A stretch of 64,000 nt of DNA from Viscum album. Its lineage: Eukaryota; Streptophyta; Magnoliopsida; Santalales; Viscaceae. The notes below the pieces were generated by a model. It saw only the letters and a program-made list of their open reading frames with translations. It had not been told where the DNA came from and made no database searches. A program made the position numbers and the translations under genes. The DNA is taken from positions 1,363,492,393 through 1,363,556,392 of the forward strand of contig OY728130.1 of NCBI GenBank assembly GCA_963277665.1, in the 5' to 3' direction. This document shows, piece by piece, positions 26,813 through 39,724 of this stretch. The stretch's first letter is position 1, and the number at the start of each line of letters is the position of its first letter.

Positions 26813-27216
26813 TTTGTATGGTAGACTACTACCTCGTGAACTGAAGTTATTTGTTTTACATAAAAACCTCTCACATATGGATATAATAATGGATTTATTT
26901 ATTATATATGATATTTATGATATTATTATTCTTATAGTGTCATTATATAATAGGTTCTTTATTACTTTCAATTCCATTGGAATATGATAACATCGATAAT
27001 GTGTATGGCAGACTACCGCCTTGTGAAGCTATGTAATTTATTCATTGTTTACATTAAAGGTAATAAGAATGTGTTTAGTGAATATATATGATATATGGGA
27101 AATAAATAGTATTCTATAATGGTAATATATTATTTAACTTTCTTTCATTCTATCCATTGGGAAAATGGAAACAATGTTCATGCATACGTACAACATACCC
27201 TCTCTATGAACATTGT
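26813..27216. other. Three phased CTACC boxes in E4 5' LTR (reverse of GGTAG)
   Basis: Cores at 26828 (GACTACTACCTC), 27013 (GACTACCGCC) and 27196 (ATACCCTCT), spaced 185 and 183 bp. The last is a hairpin with a perfect 11-bp stem, ACAATGTTCAT (27171-27181) with ATGAACATTGT (27206-27216), loop 24 nt. Confidence 0.72.
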
Positions 27217-29203
27217 ATTTTATTCTCTCTCACTAGCTTTTATGGATCACTATAAATAAATATACACTGAATGAATATTATATTTATTTAATTGTTAAAA
27301 TTACACAAATTATGGAACCATGATCAATGTAAGAGGGCCAAAAGTAACAAATCAAAACATACATGAAAAACAAAGCAACTATTGCTCGAAACATGACTTT
27401 ACCATGGAATTTTTAATAATCAGGTAATAAAAGGTCATAAGTAAATAAAATATGGTATGATATATATAATTATAATTATATAATATTTTTAAGTAAACTT
27501 ATATTTATTATAAAGGAGGTTTGAACATTTAAAAATAAATTCAAGAATTAATGTTTGGGATTTTTATCCCAATTTTCCTTTTTTGAGACATATATCATGT
27601 TATACAATTATCTTCTATAATGAAGTGTATATAAAGACCCTTTTATGAGTTATATAATGAATATAATTATTTTCATGATGTTTAATGTATTATTTTTTTT
27701 GTTTTTATTTAATGGTACTTTTATTTAATGTTACCAAAGTAGTTTATTTTTAGGATATAATATCATTATTTATCTGTATTGTTTATGATTGTGTTTTCGA
27801 TGATGAAATATTATGATCCATATCTCAATAAACTCATGAATTTTAATCTTTCATGGTTATGTAACTATAATACATGTTTACCATTAATTTTACTCTCTTT
27901 ATACATTGAATATTTTAAAATAATTCTTTTCAAGAAAAAAAATTTATTTATCTCCTCGGTCAAAGACCCTTTATATTCTATGCTAATGTTTTCTGAATGT
28001 TTTTTGAATTTTTTTAATGTTCATATATGATTTTTAAAGTAATTTTTACCAATTTTAACTTTTTAAAGTTGTTTCAAAATGAATATTTATTCAATTTTCA
28101 AAACATAGACCATTTTGATTTTATAGTAAATGTGAATAAAATCATTTTTCTAACAAGTATGGAATAAAAGAATAATTCCCAATGTCATGACCATTATTTT
28201 CATTGGAGGTTCCTTTACAAATTTTTAATGGCTATTATAAAATAAAATAATTTAAGTAATATTTATGAATTTTTAATTTTTAAAAAATTGATTTTGAAAG
28301 AAAGAATATTTTCCCCAAGAAACGTTCCATGTGATTTTTCATTCAAAAACAATTTTACATATAAGATGACATTCTTTAATGTTACTTTTGTTTTTTTGGG
28401 GATATGAACCAAGGATAACTTTCTTATTCATTATATTTATATTTTTTTATTATGATTAAGAGATGTTTATGAACCCTATTTCTCTACCACGAGTTTTACT
28501 ATGATAAGATTCCTACGAAACCATCTTATTTTTTCATGGGTTATTCGTTGAGGAAATGATCAAATGTTTTTGAAACCATTTCATTTAATGGGTTATAATA
28601 TAATTATTGTTTCATGATCTTGTGACCGACATATGCATTATTTTCATCATTTTTTGGGTGGTACCTGTATCTCTGTCAAATTTATTGGGAATTGTTTAAT
28701 GTTATATGGGAACAAAGGGTACATAAGAGGTTATCCAAAACCCCAAAGAGGATACAACAGAGGTGATCCCCATACTGATGTAGGTACATAGGTGGTTAGA
28801 CCATGTATAACATGTTATTAATTTCTTGTTGAGTATCCTTGAAATGTAATTTTCTATGATTATGTATATGCCACAAATCTATATCTTATGTCAATGATAT
28901 GATCTCATAGCTCAAGTTATTTTAGTCCATTATGATTCAAGTCATATAAACGACCAAAATTTATGAAATGAATCATTTTTATGATATATTACATGTTGAG
29001 TACAGTTTTTATATTTTATAATCATGTTATCATACCAATATTCTCAAGTTATATTGATTTCTCCATTGTTTACCCTTACTGAGCATCCCTGCTCACCATT
29101 TCTTATTTTTCAATTCACCATGATATAAGAAAATGTATTATATTTGAAATATATATGAAGGGTATTATATATTAAGAACATATTTGGATATTATTTAGAT
29201 ATG

Positions 29204-29299
29204 TGGTAACATAAGGATATGATGAGGAAAAAGTATCCCTATTTTTTTGTATTAGAGTAACAAATTTTGAGGGTGAAATTAATTTTAAGGGGGGATGAA
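29204..29299 (+). other. E4 stub interior with purine tract and a doubtful primer site
   Basis: TGGTAACATAAG (29204-29215) matches the tRNA-Met primer site at 8 of 12 positions, which is weak. The segment ends AAGGGGGGATGAA, a good purine tract directly before the 3' LTR. No coding sequence. Confidence 0.45.
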
Positions 29300-30379
29300 T
29301 GTCACACCCTAAGATTTTATGTTTTTTTTCTTAATAAAGTAAATTTCCATAATATATTGTGTTACATATAATTTCAAGTTTAGCTTTCGTTATATTAAAC
29401 ACATAGTTTATCTTTTCTTACACGCAACTTATATTTTTTCCAAACAATGACATATTATTAATATTATTATTTAAATGTAATTGTTATAACATAATTGTTA
29501 AACGTAAAGTTATGAATAATCATAGATATATTTTAAATATTAATTATAATGTTTTTATTTAAATAAATCATATTGATATAAATTATTTAATTTTTAGAAA
29601 TTTCTTTATATGTTTCAAAAATACTATGTTCTCAAAAATTATTTTTATTGATTTTTTTTTGAAAAAATAATTAAATTAATTTTTTTCACATTAAAAAATG
29701 TTATTTTATAATATTGAATTCAATTTTAAAATCATAATACAAAAATTATATTAGGGTTATTTTTTGGTATTTTTTTATAAAGATTAATTTTTGATGAATA
29801 ATGAAAAATACTTGTTTTTATTGAAAACTGTCTTTTCATTTGAAGAATTTTTATGGTTATTTCTGCTTTAATATAGAATTTAAAGATATAGTAGTTAAAT
29901 AATATAAATATTAATCCAATTTAGGTCAATTTAATAATTTTTATATTGAATTTTGATATAAAAACCTTTTAAACTTTTGAACATTTTCTCTTTGAAAACA
30001 TACTTTCACATTGCATCTATAGGGTTAATTTTAAAATAAAATTTCCCAATTTATTAAATAGAATTTGAAAAAATGGATTCCATATTTGGATTAAATATAA
30101 TTTATATTATCTAATAAGTTTAATGTATTTTTTTCCTTAATTAATATTAAAAATAGTAAATATTATATAACACTATTAAGGAAAAAATGGATTTATCGGG
30201 GGTTAAACTAAAAAGATAAGGGTTAAAAATGACCCAAAACTTCTATAAGACCCATTTGTCCATATTTTTATTCTAGATCTTCTAGGTTCGATAATGGACC
30301 ATTTTGGAGCCTTTTGTCATGTAAAAAACATGGGTAGACCTTTTTCTTTTCCAAAATTACAAGGGTACAACTCATCTCA

Positions 30380-30390
30380 CTTATAAAGGG
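30380..30390 (+). promoter_or_regulatory. Putative TATA box of E4 3' LTR
   Basis: CTTATAAAGGG followed by CCGCCCACAC. It is the counterpart of 26464-26475. Confidence 0.55.
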
Positions 30391-30727
30391 CCGCCCACAC
30401 TAATATCCTCTTCAGAATTATAAAACCCATTGATTTAGAAAATAAAAAACAAATAATTTCTTTTATTACCTCATAAAACCTTTAAATCCTTATTATGGCC
30501 ACAAATCCATCATAATACGACTTTGGTGAAAACCTAAAGAGGTTAACTGAAGAATAGGTAACGTTCTTTAATGAGATTGTTTATTTTATTTCTTCCTCTG
30601 CCTCCTTAAACTGATTTCAAAACATCCTAATATAATATACATATTATCTTAAATAAAGTATTTTTTATTTAATTTTAATAACCTACAAAAATCTCTACTT
30701 CAATTAAATGTTATATGAAATCATCAT

Positions 30728-31132
30728 TTGTGTGTAGGATGGATTACGACCTCACTAATTAATGCTATTCATTTTCCATCATAAACTCTCACAAATAGAT
30801 ATAATAAAGTGATTATTTTTTATATATGATATATATGATATTATTATACTTCTTGAATCATTATATCACATATTCCTTCTTAACATATATTATATGGGAA
30901 TATGATTACATCGTTCGTGGACACAACAGACTACCACCGTGTGATGCAATGTGATTCATTCATGCTGAACATGGAATGTAATAATGATGGGTTTTTATAT
31001 AAATATGTGATATATATAGAATTAATTTTTTTGTGAAATATTAGTATATTATTTACATTTTATTCATTATTTATATTGGAAAAATGGAAACAAAATTCAT
31101 GCGTATATATGACTTACCATCTCCATGAGTGG
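30728..31132. other. Three phased CTACC-type boxes in E4 3' LTR
   Basis: Cores at about 30744 (TTACGACCTC), 30931 (GACTACCACC) and 31114 (CTTACCATCTCC), spaced 187 and 183 bp. The stem of the last box is partly lost (TTCATG against CATGAG). Confidence 0.6.
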
Positions 31133-33269
31133 TGTATTTAATTTTCTATCTCTAAAATTTGTAGATCACTATAAATACATATATATTTAATATATAAGAT
31201 ATTTATATAATATTAAAAATTATTTAAATTATGGAACCATTATCAATGTAAGAGGGCCAAAAATAAAAAATCAAAATATTAAAGAAAAACAAAGCATTTA
31301 TTGGCCAAATGGTGACTTTAACATGGAATTGTTAATAAATTGTCAATAAAAGGTCATAAGTAAATTATATATGGTATGATATATATATATTTCTGTAATA
31401 GATTTATAATAAAGATATATTTATTATAAAGGAGTTTTTAACATGTAAAAGTATGTCGAGACTTGTAGTAATATATTTTGTCTATGTTCTCCTTCTTTTA
31501 GACATAAGTTATGTTATACATCAGTATTATTTTATGAGGTGTATATATAACTAATTTTACATATTATATCAGGTATATACTAATTTTTAGGATATTTAAT
31601 GATTCAATTGATATAATTATTTAATGTTACTTATGACTCAATGTTACCAATGTGGTGTGGTTTTATGATAAAATCTCATCATTTATCAGGATTATTTATG
31701 ATTATGTCTCCGATGATGAAATATTATGATTCATATCTCATGAAAATAATGAATTTTATTCTAATATTGAAATTTAATGATAATACATGTTTTTCATTCT
31801 TTTTCATCTCTTTATGTACTCAATATTTCAAAAGATATTTTTAAACAAAACTGACTTAATTTTTCTCTTCAATAAAAAACCCTTTCTCTTATATGTATAT
31901 GTTCTATAAAAAAATTAATTTTTTTTAGTGTTACTTCATGATCAATTGATGTAATTTTTACCCTTTTAATAATTTTTACAATTGTTTAAAAAGGAATCAT
32001 TATATCATTTTCAAATCATGGCATGTTTTTCTTTTACTGAAAATTTGAAATGAATCTTTCTAACATATAAGGTATGCAAATAAGTTTTTGGACATCATGA
32101 CCATTATTTTATTTGAAGATTCATTTAATTTTTTTCAAGGTTATTTTCAATGAATCATATTTCCAAAATATTTTATAATTTTTCAATATTTAAAAAATTA
32201 TTTTAAAATGATATTTTCCTCAAGAAACCTTCCAAGTGATTTTTCTTTCAAATATATTTTTCCATATATGATGGAATCCTCTGATGATACTTGTGATTTA
32301 TTGGGGTTATGAACCTAGTATACCCTTTTTATTTATTCTATTGATGGTTTATTTTTATGAAGAAAAGTTTTTTTATTAAACTCATTTACTTTCCACATGT
32401 TATACGGTGATAAAATTATTATTAAACCCAATTCATTTACATGGGTTTTGGTTTTAGAAAATGAAGAAATGGTTCTAACACCCACTTCTTTTCAATAATT
32501 ATGATATAATGAATATTTCATGATCTTAAAGAAAATGCATACATGTTTTTTATCTTATGATGGGTAGTAACTATATCTCCCTTAAATGAATTGGGTAATG
32601 ATTAATGTTATATAACTCAAAGGGTATCAAGCCTGAATTATTTCACACATAAAGTTATCCCAAGCCTGAAGTAGGTACATAGGTGTTTATCCCAAACCTA
32701 AAATGTTATGAAAATCTTGGTAGGTAGCGTTGAAATATGATTTTAAATAATTATATATATGCCAAAAATCTAGGTCTTATTCCAATGTTATTCTATCATA
32801 GATCACTTAATTTTATTATATTATGACTCACATCATATGAACTACTAATATTTATTCTATGACTCACTTTTATGATCTATGATATGCATGTTATGGTGTT
32901 CATATATTATTCTCATGTTCTCATACCCATGTGATCATGTTATATTGATACCTCCCTATGTACCATTAATGAGACTCAAGGTTACATATTTATTGTGTTT
33001 AATTTACCTAGGATATAAAGATAATTATTATGTATCATATGTCTATGAAGGGTGATGGCTATGAATAACATAGTGGGAGATGAAATAAATCACTTATGGA
33101 CATGTTTTTTTATGTTTCCAGGTTTCCAAATTCACTATACCTTTATAAACCTCCGGCATGCATTTATGTAATGTAATGAATATTCATATAAAAATATATA
33201 ATATCTATGTATGAGAAGTATGGGTTACTATATATTGACTCCCATGTCATGGGGTGGTACAAAATATAT

Positions 33270-35020
33270 TGTTTGTTTTCCTAATTGAGAACAGAGGTTA
33301 TAATGGGATCTATTAGTTAAGAAGCTTTCATAGTGGATCAATTGATATTCCTAATCATATTATTGTTTTTTTTGGTGTTTTCTATTTATCAATGAATAAA
33401 ATATTGGTTCTTTTGATTGTGGAATAAAAAACATAAATATATACTTATAATTAAAACATAATGATTATAGATAGAATTAAGTGATAGAAATAATGGACAT
33501 TATCATAATGGAATTAACAAACGTGATAAAATTTCATCTAAATATTAGTTTCATATCTACTTAACGAACAAAATCTATAATTGGGAGTAAACATACTCTT
33601 CTTCCCTAATTTTCAATGTAAATCCCCCTTATTGATTTTTTAAGACAACCACCTAATTCATTTAGAGAAAATATTGTTCAAATAAAAAGTTAAACCTCTA
33701 ATTCCAAGTGGATATATAAGGTTTACTTTCCCATTGTGAATAAACCTTGGTAAAAAATTATTAAAATGTGTTATTTTATTCATGACTATGTATAAAATAG
33801 GTTTTGGAATTGGATTACTTCCCTAGGAGTGTCCTTATATTATTCACTCGTTGTCATGTGTTTAAGATATCATAATTGAAAGAATGAAGCGGTAAATAGA
33901 GAAAACGAGGGAAAAAAGTAATAAATAAGATAAATTTTATAAATAAATATAAAACTTCATATTAGATATGAAAGGAAATAATATATTAGAAAATTCCTAA
34001 ACTACATAACAGGGAATACCCATGATGAAATACCTCCAATCGTGAATTCACTAGAAAATCATTCATTTTACAATAATATTTTTCTTTTATAAAGTAATAT
34101 GTCCCCCCTTACTTGCCTCTTTAAATCCATTAGAGATTATATCATTTTGAAATTCTCTAAATGTTCTATAATATTCACATATAAAAATATCTGTTCTGAC
34201 ATGGTGTTCCTAAATATCCATATATTCCTTCATATGATTTAAATTTTCTTCTAGTGTCAATTTACTTAAAAATAACCCATGTGGAAGTATCCTATTGATT
34301 GTATTCATGTTAATGTGTCTATGAAATTAATCAAATAAAATTTTATATAAATCCCCCAACGTTAAATTATGGTATTCCATTTATTTTTTTACAAAGGTAT
34401 GTATGACATAGACATTGGTGCATGTTACATATATGAACATGAAAAAACATCAACACATGTTCAATATGACACACGTATAGGTGAAAATTAACAAATATTG
34501 TTAGAAGATCACATATACATTAAACCAAATGATGCTTAAATAGTAAATATCACACATATTATTGGATAAATGATACTTACACAGATAAACAAATACACAT
34601 AGTCTCATCTTTCCTTTCCATTTATAGACTTTAGAAACAATATAATAACACATACACCCATCTAGGAAGACACTTATGCTTATGAAATTTACATGTATTC
34701 CCATATTACTTTTCCTATTCCTACCTCCTACTACAAAAATTCCAAACTCTAAGATTGAAACTATTTAATATTTTTAAAATAACTTCCACCCAAAAAAATA
34801 ATCATTAAAAAAATAATGATTAAATGAAATATTTATTATAATAATTTTAAAAATAAATAAAACAATTAAAAATTTTGTTTTTGGAAATTTTTAATAATGA
34901 ATCCATAATTATTCTACATAGTAAATATTTCACAATTACCCTCAAAATGATAAATTGGTTAGATGTAAATAATTAAAATATTAAGGAAAAATGTATGAAA
35001 ATATTGGCATGTCAATCACA
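33270..35020 (-). repeat. E6 left LTR
   Basis: The start, TGTTTGTTTTCC, aligns with TGTGACACACC of the right copy. The end, GTCAATCACA, is followed by CCCCC (purine tract on the minus strand). Open frames here, such as 34501-34704, have no protein character. Confidence 0.6.
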
Positions 35021-35221
35021 CCCCCATTTAATTATATATCTATGGTAAATCATCTTATGCCACGATCAATTTAGATTTATCAATATATAATTGAAATCAA
35101 TTTTCAATATAGTCAAAAATATATATATCATGCCTCTATAATGAATTATAATTCTCTCTTTCCTCACTTATCCAAAAAGTTCCATTCACTTAGTTCTAAT
35201 TCTCCACCCATGACACCAATT
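35021..35221 (-). other. E6 interior: purine tract and primer site only
   Basis: 201 bp. Begins CCCCCATTTAATTATAT, which is purine-rich on the minus strand. Near the other edge, 35207-35218 reads TGGTGTCATGGG on the minus strand, matching the tRNA-Met site at 8 of 12 positions, 3 nt from the LTR as in E1. No coding capacity. Confidence 0.55.
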
Positions 35222-37012
35222 TGTGACACACCTATCATTGGGCATTATAAAAGATACTATTTTTTATTAATTTAGAATAAAGGTTTACCATGTTTTTATA
35301 ACTTATGGATAATTTTCAAAAGATCAATTACTTTTCTTAATCACTGTATTGTTTTTTTGGGGTCTACTATTTATAAAAAAAATATTTGAGTTTCAGATTG
35401 TGTAATTAAAATCCTAAAATAATACTAGGCACACAAACATAATTAATGAACATGAAATAAAGTGATATAAATAAATTAAATTATCCTAATATATTCATCT
35501 AGAGTGAATCTTTATCATCTTATTATTATTTTTAAGTATTTTTAATGCACAAACACCATTATAGGGTGTGCACATCCTCTTCTACCATATTTGTGAATAG
35601 GAAATACACTCATTGATTTCACTATACATCCATATTCTTTGTTGAGGAAAAATAATGCAAAAAGAAGAAACAAGATCTCAAATTCTAAGTAGTGAAACAA
35701 ATGTGTTTTACCATATTTATATCACTCTCAAACAAACTCTAAGAAAATATTTAATTTCAACCATCAAAATTCATAGTCAGTCATTCCACACTAGATTACA
35801 TCGATGGGAGATTCTTGAGGAATGCTATTCATCACCTTGAGTGTGAGTGATATGAGTGGAATGAATGAGATGAGAAAGATAGGTAATGATATAAAAATAA
35901 AAATAAATGAGTTAAGTATTATTAAAAAAAGAAACATGAGACTATAAAGAAAAGAAAATAAACTATTGTTATATTCCTAAACTACATCACAACGAATGCA
36001 CAAAGGTTAGTATCTATACTTTTTATTTCATAAGAAATTATTTCTTTCACCAGCCCCACTATCATTTTTTAGTGACAATTATTCATCCTTATTCATTATG
36101 TCAAATCTCTATGAGAATCCCTCTTTTTATATTTCTATATCATTTCCACATCCTTCGTGGATTCAAATCTCTATCTTGATTCGGTCGTCCTAAAAATACA
36201 CAACTTCTTTCTTTAGTTTCCACATTTCCTCTATCTTTAATTTCAATAATCTTAATCCATAAGACAAAATATTGTTGATTTAATGAATTCTTATGTACTG
36301 GCCCAAAACCATGGGTCAAAGTGAATATAAATCCCTTGATATCAGATTGTGGTCTTTAATTAGAAATTTTTTAAAAGGCATGGATGACATAGACACAAAT
36401 GAAACACAAACATAAAAACATTTAAAGAAAACAAACAATAGAGAAAAATGACACATATATAGGTTTAAATTGACACATACTCTTAGTAGATCACACATAA
36501 GTAGATAAGAGTGATAATAACATACATAATCAAGGGAATATGATTTCTAAATAGAAATAAAAATAAGCCTATACTCATTTTCCTTTTCAATTTTTAGACT
36601 TTAGGTACTAGAAAATGATAGATACTCTAAACAAGGATGGAAAATATGTTATTTATATTGACAAGCATACCCAACATCCTTTTCCATTTCCTTCATCATA
36701 CTACAGGAACTCAAAACTATAGGACTACAATTTATAGATCTTTTTGAAATAACTTAAAAAAAAAAGAAATAATCATCATAACATCCAGGTTTAAATATAT
36801 TCTATATGCTAAAAATTCGTAAGATACATAAAATAATTAAAAATATCATTTTAAGTTATTTTCATAATTGATTCCAATATAAAAATGTATACAATATAAG
36901 TGAAAAATACCCTCAAAATGATAAATTTTTGGGATTTAAAATATTAAAAAATATTAAAAAATATAAATTTTTTTATCCTTCCATAAAATATTAGTGGATG
37001 TAGAATCAATGA
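35222..37012 (-). repeat. E6 right LTR
   Basis: Starts TGTGACACACC directly after the primer-like site. The 3' edge is uncertain (about 37012, possibly 37033 at TTTCACA). Strongly diverged from the left copy. Confidence 0.58.
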
Positions 37013-37033
37013 TATTTTAGAAATTTTTTCACA

Positions 37034-39724
37034 TGCCTCTCAATTCTATTTATTCTATTTCTAATTTTGGGACCATTGGGCCAGATTTGGTCATATCACA
37101 GGAATTCAAGAAGTCAATGATCCAACATATAGGTAGTGAAGACCTATTGGTTACCTTCATAATCCATTAAACCTTTCTTTATGGTTTCATATTGTAGGTT
37201 ATTTCATCTTCATTCATAAATGTTTTTATATCTATTGATATTATGGTTTCTACTTTTGGTTCGAATTACTTTGTCATGGAAAAGTCATCCTCCTCTAATA
37301 AATAATCTCTTCTCTTTAAATTCCTCCCCAGATCCACTAAAATTTATCTCTATGAACCCTTATATCAAATTAGTATTTACATTTCTTGTGGAATTTTAAA
37401 TTAGTACTATATTATACATGTCCCCAATATATTTTTCATTGCCTTATAATATCTCTGTTGGACTCTCATTTTGTTATTTCTGCTAGAGCAGCCCCCCTCT
37501 TGTTTTTAAAATGGTTTTTGGACTCATGGAATTATGTTCCACATTATATATCTCATTTTTAACTAGAAATAATTAAATATTCACCTATTTACCATGATGT
37601 CTTGGTCTCCACTTAGGATGGAGAAGGAAAAATCTATGGGTATTATTGTTTTTTTAGTTTTTGGTGGTTGATGGAGTGCCATGAAGTTTGTGACCCCTGG
37701 AATGATGTGGTTTGAGTTATTCTACATGGTATTCCTATCCAATTGCATTAACTGAAAAAAATTAATGTAATAAGTGATTAGTCTGGAAAATTTTAATGTT
37801 TGGATGATGGAAATCCGTTTATGAAACAAATAATTATTTTAATAATTTTTAGAGAGATGGACCTATCTATCCATTTTTCCCAATGAATCTTGTTAGTGTG
37901 TCAATTCCAACCTATAATTTTAGAAACAAATATTCTTATATTATATTTTGATTTATTTTCTTGGGTTTGATATCCAAGGACATTCAATGTAAATCTATAT
38001 GATTCATGTTCCAGGGGACTCTTAGGGTCCTAGAGTAGTTAACAAGCCTTCTCTAGTTTTATCTTCTTAGCCATCTAATTGTCTTTATCATATCATTAAT
38101 AATAAACTGTTACTTCATTGGAATCACTATATTAGTGTTTTGGATCAATATTACTCACATGATATCTCTCTTGACAATATTATTGATGACCAGTATGGTA
38201 CATGGTTGATTTAACCTAGAATTAATTGCTTGAATCCTCTAGTTATTCTAAAATTCCCAAAGGAATATCCATGATAGATTAATACTAGTTTGGTCACTCC
38301 TTCTAGATTGGAAACTATTTTTATTTGGATATACTTACCTCCTACCTTCATGCCCTGATGTTTGGATTTTATTTTATATTGTTTTAGTAATCATATATAG
38401 TTTTTGAAGAAAATGGTTTTTTCTCTTTGTTTGGTTCTTCCCACCTCCCCTGTTACTATATACTTCCCAAATATTTCTCCTCCTACTATAAAAGGCTATG
38501 TGATTTATTATTTTAAATCATTTAATGTCCAAACCATGTTTTATGAGACCTTATAACTTACTACATGGTTCATAAACATATGTCTCAAGTGATTTAATGA
38601 ATACCCCTTTAATTATGTTGTTGTTACCACCAATATTGTGTGAAAGTAAATTTTATATTATTAGATATATGATGATTAGTGTTTAATCCACAATGTGTCT
38701 AGTTACACCCCTTTGGAATAACATGGTATCTTTTTTCATATGGAACACTAATGGACAACGATCAATAGTGAAGTGTGAATTCATTATTTTTGAAACTAAT
38801 TGTTCTATTATTTATTTAAATGTTATTTTGGAATTGAAATTAATTTTTGGGTCCATTAAATCATTTTACACTATAAATTATGCTTGGTAGTATATACATT
38901 ATATCCCTATTAGTGATCAAATAATTAACTTTTGGAGAAATAATGTTATTTTAAAAAAATTATACTTGTTAGGACAACACTTGATAGTTAAGGTGATCCC
39001 TTATAACCAACAAGTTTTACAGTCTGTTGTGTTTGTCAAATGTGATGTAGGGGACCATGATGCTTTATAGTAGGATCTTTTCTCTTTCAAACTAGGTAAC
39101 ATAGCTTCGTTTGTTAGAGGTGGATTCAACATGATCTATAAAAACTCAGTGAAAAATGGTGGATGGTTCTATTTTAGGAATTAAATACATGATTTCAAAA
39201 ATGTATCATCCTTTAAAAATTTATTAGAGCAAGTATTTATAAGAAAGTAGTTTACAATGTGAAATAATAATAATGCTAGCTATAGGGTCTAGATTCATCA
39301 TAAGAGGCCAATCTATAATTTATTGTGAACATCTTTCTTTTTAAACACATTAGTTTCCCATCTAATGAGGTTTATGTTAGACCATTTACTCTCTTACTTA
39401 CCCTTTATGGAATAAGTGGGTCCAAAATTGGATTAGTTTCTCTAATGAATGGAAAGAGTGAGAATATGTATAACCCATGCTGAAATGTTACTATTATAGA
39501 TCCATACACAAACAACCATATAATTTTCTTTAAAGAAAAAAAATCTTGAAAGGAATCCCATAAGAGTGGTCTGTGAGCCTAGGCTAAAAGTCGATAGAAA
39601 GAAATAATGTGTCAATTTAAATCAGTATCCTAGATAAAAATATTTAAAATACATCGAATACACAATGTTTTATTCAATTGGAAGAAAAACCTAAAGATAT
39701 TTTGGACCGATTGCTGGAGGCGGA
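37034..39724 (+). mobile_element. 5' part of a decayed L1-type LINE, interrupted by E5
   Basis: The plus strand carries scattered plant L1 similarity ending abruptly at the E5 LTR. The same element resumes at 60121 with reverse transcriptase. The distance between the endonuclease end and the first RT motif, leaving out E5, is about 0.6 kb, close to what L1 pol proteins need. The 37.0-38.7 kb part would hold ORF1; only weak traces (such as ILHGIPIQLH near 37.73 kb) support that. The 5' end is not identifiable. Confidence 0.55.
38700..39420 (+). pseudogene. LINE endonuclease (APE-type) remnant
   Basis: Several frame-shifted pieces are in the expected order. FFIWNTNGQRS near 38.73 kb resembles the N-terminal WNxRG motif. 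GGFNMIYKNSVKNGGW near 39.12 kb corresponds to the GDFN motif, with Asp lost. VSHLMRFMLDHLLSY near 39.36 kb corresponds to the terminal SDH motif, with Ser changed to Leu. In an active LINE this domain nicks target DNA to prime reverse transcription. Multiple stops and frameshifts show it is dead. Confidence 0.55.

Larger units (their letters stand above)
25362..29203 (+). repeat. E4 5' LTR
   Basis: Collinear with 29300-33261, with many substitutions (old). The last roughly 100-150 bp expected from the right copy (ATGCATTTATG through GGGGTGGTACA) are not found, so the 3' edge is approximate and the end is probably deleted. The 83-codon frame at 27779-28030 and others are not genes. Confidence 0.65.
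25362..33261 (+). mobile_element. E4: plus-strand LTR element reduced to two LTRs and a stub interior
   Basis: Direct copies start at 25362 (TGTCTCACAC) and 29300 (TGTCACACCC) and run in parallel for 3.8 kb. A purine-rich tract, AAGGGGGGATGAA, immediately precedes 29300, fixing plus orientation. The right copy ends GGGGTGGTACA at 33261. The first copy can be followed to about 29.2 kb, leaving only about 0.1 kb of interior, so gag and pol are absent. The family is that of E2 (start TGT.ACACCCTAAGA). No target-site duplication is visible. Confidence 0.75.
29300..33261 (+). repeat. E4 3' LTR, 3962 bp
   Basis: Starts TGTCACACCC after the purine tract and ends GGGGTGGTACA, a one-base variant of the GGGGTGTTACA terminus used by E2 and E3. 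Contains the TATA-like CTTATAAAGGG at 30380-30390 and three CTACC-type boxes. Confidence 0.75.
33270..37012 (-). mobile_element. E6: minimal LTR element, 1.75-kb LTRs around 201 bp
   Basis: Two diverged direct repeats, 33270-35020 and 35222 to about 37012, leave an interior of 201 bp. Shared blocks include ACCCTCAAAATGATAAAT near 34.94 and 36.91 kb and the ATTGTTTTTTTGG region near 33.36 and 35.35 kb. Termini are TGTGA...TCACA. A C-run beside the left copy and a tRNA-like primer site beside the right copy indicate minus orientation. It resembles a TRIM element in logic (LTRs plus priming sites only) but its LTRs are far longer than usual for TRIMs. It starts 8 bp after E4 ends. No target duplication recognised. 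Confidence 0.65.

Noticed and set aside
15940..33261. E2 and E4 as a single composite transposon
   Set aside because: Each has its own LTR pair and purine tract in opposite orientation, so two elements are the simpler reading.
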